Source of the DNA: Hansschlegelia zhihuaiae
GTDB lineage: Bacteria > Pseudomonadota > Alphaproteobacteria > Rhizobiales > Methylopilaceae
DNA length: 64,000 nucleotides
Assembly: GCF_004103825.1 (NCBI RefSeq)
Contig: NZ_RYFI01000003.1
Location: 214,226-278,225, forward strand
Direction: 5' to 3'
Below are positions 57,873 through 64,000 of this stretch, one piece after another; positions within the stretch are counted from its first letter, which is position 1, and each line of letters begins with the position of its first letter. Made by a program: the position numbers and the translations under genes. The notes beneath the pieces were generated by a model. That model saw nothing but the letters and a program-made list of their open reading frames with translations. It was not told where the DNA came from and searched no databases.

Positions 57873-59378
57873 TCACCCCTCGTAATTGTCCCGCACCATC
57901 CGGTCGAGCAGGCGCACGCCCCAGCCCGACCCCCAGCTCTTGTTGATGTCGCTCGCCGGCGACCCCATGCCCGTCCCGGCGATGTCGAGATGCGCCCAGG
58001 GCGTGCCGTTGACGTGACGCTTCAGGAACTGCGCGGCGGTGATCGAGCCGCCGTGGCGGCCGCCGGTCTGCTTCATGTCGGCGAATTTGGAGTCGATCAG
58101 CTTGTCGTATTCCGGGCCGAGCGGCATGCGCCACACGGTCTCGCCCGTCGCCTTGCCGGCCTTGAAGATGTTCTCGGCGAGTTCGTCGTCGCTCGCGAAC
58201 ATGCCGGCGTTGTCGACGCCGAGCGCGACCAGGATCGCGCCGGTCAGCGTCGCGAGGTCGACCATGAATTTCGGCTTGTACTTATCCTGGACGTACCAGA
58301 GCACGTCGGCCAGCACGAGGCGACCTTCCGCGTCGGTGTTGATGACCTCGATGGTCTGGCCGGAGAGCGAGGTCAGGATGTCGCCCGGGCGGTAGGACTT
58401 GCCGTCCGGCATGTTCTCCACGCAGCCGATCGCGCAGATCACGTTGGCCCTGGCCTTGCGGGAAGCGAGCGCGCGCATCAGGCCGACCACGCAGGCCGCG
58501 CCCGCCATGTCGCCCTTCATGTCCTCCATGCCGGCGCCCGGCTTGATCGAGATGCCGCCGGTGTCGAACACCACGCCCTTGCCGATGAAGGCGATCGGCT
58601 GGTCGTCCTTCTTGCCGCCGTTCCAGCGCATGATGACGACGCGGCTCTCCTGCTCGGAGCCCTGACCGACCGCGAGCAGCGCGCCGAAGCCCGCCTTCTT
58701 GAGCGCCTTGTCGTCCAGCACCTCGACCTCGACGCCGAGCTTCTCGAGCTCCTCGGCGCGGTGCGCGAACTCCGTCGGGGTCAGGATGTTCGGAGGCTCG
58801 TTGACGAGGGTGCGGGCGGTCTCGACGCCCTCGGCCAGCCCCTCCTTGAGCTTCCAGGCCTTCTTGGCGCCCGCCTCGTCGGCTACCGCGAGCGTGACCT
58901 TGCCGAGCGGCGCTGGCTCGTCGTCCTTCTTCTTCGTCTTGTAGAGGTCGAAGGAATAGGAGCGGAGCCGCATGCCGAGGGCGACGTCGGCCGCGGCGTC
59001 GGCGTCCGGCGCGTTCTCGGCGGCGTCGAGCAGCACGACGACGTCCTCGGCCGAGGCCGGCAGCGCGCCACGGATCTGGCCGCCGAGCTTCACCCAGTCG
59101 GTCGGCTCTTTGCCGTCGCCGAGCCCGACCACGATCAGCCGGTCGACGCCGCGGAGCGCGGGGGCGAGCAGCTCGAAGGAGGCGCCGACCTTGGCCTTGA
59201 AGCGCTCGGCCGCGGCGGCGCGCATCAGCGCCGCATGAACCGGCTCCGTCCAGGACGCGGCGGCGGCGCCGAAGGCGAGGTCAGGGCCGGCGAGGACGAC
59301 CACCACGCCATGGGCGGGGACGGAGAGCTTCTGGAAGGCGATCTTCAGCGGGGCCGCCGGCGCAGGAGACTTCGACAT
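57873..59378 (-). CDS. pepA: Leucyl aminopeptidase (cytosol aminopeptidase, M17)
   Basis: 501 residues. The C-terminal catalytic domain has [20 protein letters not shown] with the metal-binding Lys/Asp, MKGDMAGAA and the M17 signature [12 protein letters not shown]. The N-terminal macro-like domain is about 1-165. It uses two metal ions to release N-terminal residues. Start ATG at 59378; upstream is a 641-base gap that faces lptD. Confidence 0.96.
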   Translation of the reverse strand: MSKSPAPAAPLKIAFQKLSVPAHGVVVVLAGPDLAFGAAAASWTEPVHAALMRAAAAERFKAKVGASFELLAPALRGVDRLIVVGLGDGKEPTDWVKLGGQIRGALPASAEDVVVLLDAAENAPDADAAADVALGMRLRSYSFDLYKTKKKDDEPAPLGKVTLAVADEAGAKKAWKLKEGLAEGVETARTLVNEPPNILTPTEFAHRAEELEKLGVEVEVLDDKALKKAGFGALLAVGQGSEQESRVVIMRWNGGKKDDQPIAFIGKGVVFDTGGISIKPGAGMEDMKGDMAGAACVVGLMRALASRKARANVICAIGCVENMPDGKSYRPGDILTSLSGQTIEVINTDAEGRLVLADVLWYVQDKYKPKFMVDLATLTGAILVALGVDNAGMFASDDELAENIFKAGKATGETVWRMPLGPEYDKLIDSKFADMKQTGGRHGGSITAAQFLKRHVNGTPWAHLDIAGTGMGSPASDINKSWGSGWGVRLLDRMVRDNYEG

Positions 59379-60019
59379 GAGGAGAGGCGATCCTTGGATG
59401 AACGGGCATGGACGAGGGCGTCAAGTGTTCCCTCTATACGACACACCCCTCGCCTTCCAGCGCCACGGTCCGCCCGCGCCTTGCGCGGCGCGGCCGCGGG
59501 CCGTCATGTGACCGCATGACCGGGGCGGGCGGCCGCGCTCCGGTCGCGGAGCGACGGCGACATGCGCGGGCGGAACGCGGGAGCGGGCGTAGGAAACCCC
59601 ATTATGGGCGTCGCCGCCCTGCGGACCGCGCACGGTCCGGTCATCTCCCGTAAACACCTGCCCGTCACTCTGCCCTCCGCCGGCTGGACTCTGGCGCGCC
59701 GGGACGCGCGCAACATCGTCGGCGAGCGTGTTGTTGCGTCCCTGCGTCGGTCCATGCGTTTCGGATTTGCGTTCCCGCAATCGGTCGGCGTCCGAGCCGC
59801 CGAAAGCCCTGCGTTTCTTGCCACGCACAGCACGAATCCGTGCGCGCGCGGCGCCGCGAAAGGCGATGGCGCGAGTCGATCGTTCATGCTTTATGTCGAG
59901 CCTGCGGCCGCCCGCGCATCGGGGGCGCCGGGCTTTGTGCGTGCGCATTCCGCGGCGCGGCCCGTCGTTCGCGCGCGGCGGCTTGTAAGCGTGAGGGGTC
60001 TGTGACGGCGGGACGACGG
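59379..60019. other. 641-base divergent region between pepA and lptD without a gene
   Basis: Open frames here (for example 59562-60005) do not resemble proteins: they are Arg/Ala/Gly-rich shadows. In many alphaproteobacteria lptF and lptG occupy this place; no trace of them was seen. It must hold the promoters of pepA and of the lptD-surA-pdxA operon. No tRNA or known riboswitch was recognised. Confidence 0.6.
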
Positions 60020-62578
60020 ATGACGCACGACCCGCGCCCCGTCCGGCCGATCCGATCGGCCGGCGCGCGACTGTCCGCGCTGCTCGCCGCCACGGCCATG
60101 CTCACCGCAGCAGCGGCCGCCCAGGAGGCGGGCATCCCACCCAAGGACGACCTGCTCCCGCCGCGGCCGCCGAGCTTCAGGGACTACGGGCCAAAATTCA
60201 TGCAGCCCGGCGCCGGCAAGTCCGGCGGCGCGGTCGACAAGCGCGCGATGAGCGCCAAGGACCCGAACGCGCGGATGCTGATGGAGGCCCGCGAGCTCGT
60301 CTATGACTACAACCGCGAGGTCGTGACGGCCGTCGGCGCCGTCGACATCTATTATGACGGCCGCGCGCTGCAGGCTGACCGAGTCTCCTACGACCAGAAG
60401 GCCAACAAGGTCCGCGCCACGGGCAAGGTGAAGCTCACCGAACGCAATGGCGACGTGATCTACGCCGACAGCCTCGACGTCACCGACGACTTCCGCCAGG
60501 GCTTCATCGAGCCGCTGCGCGTCGAGACCACCAACCGCACGCATCTCGCGGCCGCGCGCGGCCGTCGCGAGAACGGCCAGTTGATGGTGTTCGACCGCGG
60601 CGTCTACACGGCCTGCGAGCTCTGCCGCGACAATCCCGACAAGCCGCCGCTCTGGCAGGTCAAGGCCAAGCGCATCATCTGGCGGGAAGACGAGAAGACG
60701 ATCTATTACGAGGACGCGACCTTCGAGCTGTTCGGGCTGCCGATCGCCTGGCTACCGTTCTTCTCGAGCCCCGATCCGACGGTCAAGCGCAAGTCCGGCG
60801 TGCTGGCCCCGAGCGTGTCGCGGTCCGGCGACGTCGGCTTCCTGATCGAGACGCCCTATTACTGGATCCTGTCGCCGACCTCCGACCTCACGCTCGCGCC
60901 GGTCGTCTCGACCAAGCAGGGCGTGATGCTGAAGGGCGAGTACCGCCAGCAGCTGATGAACGGCGCCTATTCGATCCGCGCCGCCGGCATCCACCAGCTC
61001 GACACCGGGACCTTCGACCACAAGGTGCCGGTGTTCGACGGCAACGGAAACCGGCACCAGGACGCGGGCCTCACGATCGGGCCGGGCGACAAGAAGGATC
61101 GCTGGGCGGTCTCGACCCAAGGCGAGTTCGACATCAACGAGAAGTGGAAGTGGGGCTGGGACGTCAACGCGGTCTCCGACAAGTGGATCCGCAGCGATTA
61201 CAACCTGTGGGGCTCGCGCCTCGACGCCACGTCGACGCTCTACCTCACCGGCCAGGGCGACCGCAGCTTCTTCGAGCTGCGCGGCTGGCAGTTCTACGGC
61301 ATGACCCGCTACGACCAGCAGGACCGCCTGCCCTGGGTCGCGCCGGTCCTCGACTACGACTACACCTTCGAGAACCCGATCGCGGGCGGCGAGCTGTCCT
61401 TCAGCCTGAACGCCACCAACGTCTATCGGCAGGATTCCGATTATGCGCGCTATCGCACGCTCAGGCCGCGCACCGACAATGCGCTGGTCGGGGCGGAAGG
61501 GACCTACAGCCGCATCTCCCTCGACGCGCAGTGGCGTCGCCGCTTCATCGATCCGATCGGCCAGGTCTGGACGCCCTTCGCCTTCGCCCGCGGCGACCTG
61601 ATCTACACCGACCCGCAGGAAGACCCGCGCATGGGTCCGTTCCTCGATGCGCGGCAGGACGCGCTGTTCCGCGGCATGGCGGGCGTCGGCCTCGAATACC
61701 GCTTCCCGTTCATCGCCGAGACCGCGATGGGCGCGCACCAGATCGAGCCGATCGCGCAGATCATCCTGAGGCCGAACGAGAGCGAGATCGGCAAGCTCCC
61801 GAACGAGGACGCCCAGAGCCTGCTGTTCGACGAGAGCACGCTGTTCGCCTGGAACAAGTTCTCGGGCTACGACCGGATCGAAGGCGGCAGCCGCGCCAAT
61901 GTCGGCGGGCAGTACACTTTCACCTCGCTGAGCGGCGCGACCTTCAACGTGCTGGCCGGCCAATCCTTCCACCTCGCGGGCCGGAACTCGTTCGACAAGC
62001 TCGACGCCACGCGGACCGGCGTCGACACCGGGCTCGACGAGGACAGCTCCGACTATGTCGGCGGCGCGAACTTCGCGCCCAACAAGCATCTCTCCTTCGG
62101 CAGCCACATCCGGCTCGACGACGAGGGCTTCAAGCTCCGCTCGGCCGAGTTCGCGGCGCGCGCCACCTTCGATCGCATCCAGGCGAACGTGATCTATGGC
62201 CGCTACGACGAGCAGCCGCTGCAGGGCTATGACGACATCCGCGAGGGCGTGCTGACCGGGGCGCGGCTGTTCGTGACGCCCGACGTCTATGTCGAGGGCG
62301 GCGCGCGCTACAATTTCGACTACAAGGTGTTCGACCGCACCCAGCTCGGCTTCGGCGTCAACGACATTGAGCAGTGCCTGTCGCTGGGGTTCTCGTATAT
62401 CCGCGAGGTCGACAACGACACCGATTCGGTGCGGGTCAACGACATCGACCACAAGTTCCTGGTCAGGGTCGATCTCCGGACGCTCGGAAGCGGCAGCTTC
62501 TCGAGCCGCAGCAAGAGCTCGGCCAACGACGATCAGGACATGTTCGGCTCCACGGTCGCGAGCTTCCCGACGCGCTGA
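60020..62578 (+). CDS. lptD: LPS-assembly outer-membrane protein LptD
   Basis: 852 residues with a signal peptide (about 1-34, ending AAAQ). The periplasmic OstA/LptA-like jellyroll (about 85-230) includes LVYDYNREVVTAVGAVDIYY and ADRVSYDQ; then LPIAWLPFFSSPDPTVKRKSG (in part) and the 26-strand beta-barrel. Cys in ACELCRDN and in IEQCLSLGFSY are candidates for the LptD disulfides. It inserts LPS in the outer leaflet with LptE. ATG at 60020 is chosen because it puts the signal at the N-terminus. surA and pdxA follow. Confidence 0.95.
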   Translation: MTHDPRPVRPIRSAGARLSALLAATAMLTAAAAAQEAGIPPKDDLLPPRPPSFRDYGPKFMQPGAGKSGGAVDKRAMSAKDPNARMLMEARELVYDYNREVVTAVGAVDIYYDGRALQADRVSYDQKANKVRATGKVKLTERNGDVIYADSLDVTDDFRQGFIEPLRVETTNRTHLAAARGRRENGQLMVFDRGVYTACELCRDNPDKPPLWQVKAKRIIWREDEKTIYYEDATFELFGLPIAWLPFFSSPDPTVKRKSGVLAPSVSRSGDVGFLIETPYYWILSPTSDLTLAPVVSTKQGVMLKGEYRQQLMNGAYSIRAAGIHQLDTGTFDHKVPVFDGNGNRHQDAGLTIGPGDKKDRWAVSTQGEFDINEKWKWGWDVNAVSDKWIRSDYNLWGSRLDATSTLYLTGQGDRSFFELRGWQFYGMTRYDQQDRLPWVAPVLDYDYTFENPIAGGELSFSLNATNVYRQDSDYARYRTLRPRTDNALVGAEGTYSRISLDAQWRRRFIDPIGQVWTPFAFARGDLIYTDPQEDPRMGPFLDARQDALFRGMAGVGLEYRFPFIAETAMGAHQIEPIAQIILRPNESEIGKLPNEDAQSLLFDESTLFAWNKFSGYDRIEGGSRANVGGQYTFTSLSGATFNVLAGQSFHLAGRNSFDKLDATRTGVDTGLDEDSSDYVGGANFAPNKHLSFGSHIRLDDEGFKLRSAEFAARATFDRIQANVIYGRYDEQPLQGYDDIREGVLTGARLFVTPDVYVEGGARYNFDYKVFDRTQLGFGVNDIEQCLSLGFSYIREVDNDTDSVRVNDIDHKFLVRVDLRTLGSGSFSSRSKSSANDDQDMFGSTVASFPTR

Positions 62579-62720
62579 CGCCGTCCGCCCCACGGTCAAA
62601 GTCTTGGGAAACGGCGCATGTCTCGTTGCGACGCATGTTGACGCGGCGCCCCCGAACCCTGAAAAACGACCCGGCTTTTCCCGCGCCTTCTTTTGCGAGC
62701 GCCGAACGAACAGGGTTGTG

Positions 62721-63635
62721 ATGGTTTCGACGACGCGTTTCAGGCTTCTGGCTTCCGCCCTCCTCGCCGCCGCCGCGGCGTCGCTGTCCGCGGCGCCCGC
62801 CGCCGCCCAGTCGATCGCGGTCGTGGTCAACGGGCAGCCGATCCTGTCGAGCGAGGTCGCGGCGCGCGCCGCGCTCGCCAAGCTTTCCGGCGGAAAGCCG
62901 GACAAGAGCGCGGTGGACGAGCTGATCGACGAGAAGCTCAAGCTCGCCGAGGTCAAGCGCTACGGCATGACCCCGAGCGACGCCCAGGTCGAGGCGGCCT
63001 TCGCCTCGATCGCCCAGCGCACCAAGCTGACGGTCGACCAGTTCAGCAAGGCGATCGGCCAGCGCGGCGTCTCGGCCCAGACGCTGAAGGACAGGCTGCG
63101 CGCCGAGATCGGCTGGGCGCAGTTCATCCGGCGCAAATACGCCGCCCAATACGCCAATCGCGACTACACGGCCGCGCTGTCAAGCCGGGGCGGCGAGGTC
63201 AGCAACAAGGCGACCCAGTACTCGCTGCGCCAGGTCATCTTCGTGGTGCCGAAGGGCGCGAGCGAAGCGCAGGCGAACCAGCGCAAGACCGAGGCCGTCG
63301 GGGCGCGCGGCCGCTTCCCGGGCTGCGACGGCGCCGTCCAGTTCGCCGCCAATCTGCGCGACGTCGCGGTCAAGGAGCCGGTGGTGCGCTCGAGCGCGCA
63401 GCTCGGCAAGGAGATGAGCGACATGCTGGCCAAGACCAAGCTGGGCGGGCTCACCGAGCCGCAGCGCGGCGAGCAGGGCTGGGAGATGATCGCAGTCTGC
63501 GAGCGCAAGGACATCAATGACGACAACGCGCTCAAGGCGTCGGTGATGGAGGAGGTCGGCGCCAAGGAGGCGCAGGCCCAGTCCGAGAAGTATCTCGCGC
63601 AGCTGAGGGAGCGCGCGGTCATCCAGCGCCGCTGA
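62721..63635 (+). CDS. surA: SurA-like periplasmic chaperone / peptidyl-prolyl isomerase
   Basis: 304 residues with a signal peptide (about 1-29, ending AAAQ). The N-terminal SurA domain is clear: IAVVVNGQPILSSEVAARAA, LIDEKLKLAEVKRYGM and the AAFASIAQRTKLTVDQF block. The C-terminal part (about 165-290) keeps the YSLRQVIFVVPKGAS start of a PpiC/parvulin domain but is shorter than in E. coli, with one such domain. It escorts outer-membrane proteins such as LptD, the gene just upstream. ATG at 62721 follows a GTG at 62718; either could start. Confidence 0.88.
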   Translation: MVSTTRFRLLASALLAAAAASLSAAPAAAQSIAVVVNGQPILSSEVAARAALAKLSGGKPDKSAVDELIDEKLKLAEVKRYGMTPSDAQVEAAFASIAQRTKLTVDQFSKAIGQRGVSAQTLKDRLRAEIGWAQFIRRKYAAQYANRDYTAALSSRGGEVSNKATQYSLRQVIFVVPKGASEAQANQRKTEAVGARGRFPGCDGAVQFAANLRDVAVKEPVVRSSAQLGKEMSDMLAKTKLGGLTEPQRGEQGWEMIAVCERKDINDDNALKASVMEEVGAKEAQAQSEKYLAQLRERAVIQRR

Positions 63636-63645
63636 GGCGACGCCG

Positions 63646-64000
63646 ATGGCAGCGGGGACTCAGCCCGGCCCGCCGCTCGCGCTGTCCATGGGCGAGCCCG
63701 CGGGCGTCGGGCTGGAGCTCGCGCTCGCGCTCTGGGCCTCGCGCGGATCACGGCCTGTCCCGCCCTTTGTCGCGCTCGGCGATCCGGCCGCCTTCGCGGC
63801 GCGCGCCCGGCTCGTCGGGCTGGATGTCCCGATCGCCGAGGCCGAGCCCGAGGGCGCGCTTGCGCTGTTCGGCGACCGCTTTCCCGTCCATCCGGTCGGT
63901 CTACCGTGCCGGGCGGCGCCGGGACGGCCCGACGCCCGCGACGCCGCCTCCGTGATCGAGGCGATCCGGCGCGGCGTCGAGCTCGTCCATGGCGGGGGCC
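63646..64000 (+). CDS. pdxA: 4-hydroxythreonine-4-phosphate dehydrogenase PdxA, N-terminal part
   Basis: The first 118 codons are present and the frame is open to the window end. PLALSMGEPAGVGLELALALW is the PdxA N-terminus, followed by FVALGDPAAFAARARL. The enzyme works in pyridoxal 5'-phosphate synthesis with PdxJ. It lies 10 bases after surA, in the conserved lptD-surA-pdxA(-rsmA) operon. Confidence 0.95.
   Translation, partial: MAAGTQPGPPLALSMGEPAGVGLELALALWASRGSRPVPPFVALGDPAAFAARARLVGLDVPIAEAEPEGALALFGDRFPVHPVGLPCRAAPGRPDARDAASVIEAIRRGVELVHGGG

Noticed and set aside
59562..60005. 147-codon open frame considered as an lptG remnant
   Set aside because: No membrane segments and no LptF/LptG-like blocks; composition is that of a non-coding high-GC frame.
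60752..62956. 734-codon open frame on the minus strand
   Set aside because: It is antisense to lptD, which has a complete, recognisable protein.

Overview
The window is high-GC (roughly two-thirds G+C by eye), densely coded chromosomal DNA from an alphaproteobacterium, almost certainly of the order Hyphomicrobiales (Rhizobiales). The evidence is gene order: tRNA-Leu/tig/clpP/clpX/lon, glnB/glnA, dusB/ntrB/ntrC with ntrY/ntrX/dat/hfq/hflX, fused ispDF/pncC, nrdR/ribD/ribE/ribH/nusB with glyA, the ldtR/ldtP pair beside hemB, and lptD/surA/pdxA. The genus cannot be named from sequence alone. No insertion sequence, phage, integrase, CRISPR array or rRNA was seen.

Layout. 1-6.4 kb: protein quality control (lon 5' part, clpX, clpP, tig, all minus) with a tRNA-Leu(UAG) and an exported serine hydrolase. 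6.5-10.1 kb: nnr, then glnB-glnA behind a good sigma-54 promoter match. 10.2-14.4 kb: a translationally coupled operon of two acyltransferase-3 membrane proteins, a GMC oxidoreductase and a small Tat-like exported protein. 14.5-15.0 kb: a non-coding stretch with promoter, SD, an 11-codon ORF, hairpins and a terminator, a candidate small RNA or leader-peptide gene. 15.0-26.1 kb: hflX, hfq, dat, ntrX, ntrY, ntrC, ntrB, dusB, interrupted on the other strand by a frameshifted DUF1989 (urea-carboxylase-associated) gene. 26.3-32.8 kb: ispDF, pncC, nusB, the riboflavin genes, nrdR, glyA. 33-37.3 kb: L,D-transpeptidase and its MarR-type regulator LdtR, small conserved proteins, hemB.

37.5-57.2 kb is the accessory half: an orphan molybdopterin oxidoreductase; a periplasmic formylglycine-generating enzyme convergent with an exported Cys-type sulfatase that carries dockerin-like calcium repeats; a Tat-exported PhoX phosphatase with a PHO-box-like promoter; an ABC-F ATPase coupled to a YeeE/YedE transporter and an exported protein; an S10 carboxypeptidase; a DUF983 protein; a MocR-type regulator with a palindrome over its own start; an RTX protein; an exported protein of unknown function; an aldo/keto reductase. 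57.3-64 kb returns to core genes: holC, pepA, lptD, surA-like and the 5' part of pdxA, with lptF/lptG absent from the place they often occupy.

Together the window couples nitrogen sensing (PII, GlnA, NtrBC, NtrYX), proteostasis and envelope building with an exported set for scavenging sulfate and phosphate from organic esters. Three copies of a dispersed intergenic inverted-repeat element and several clear terminators mark the intergenic regions.
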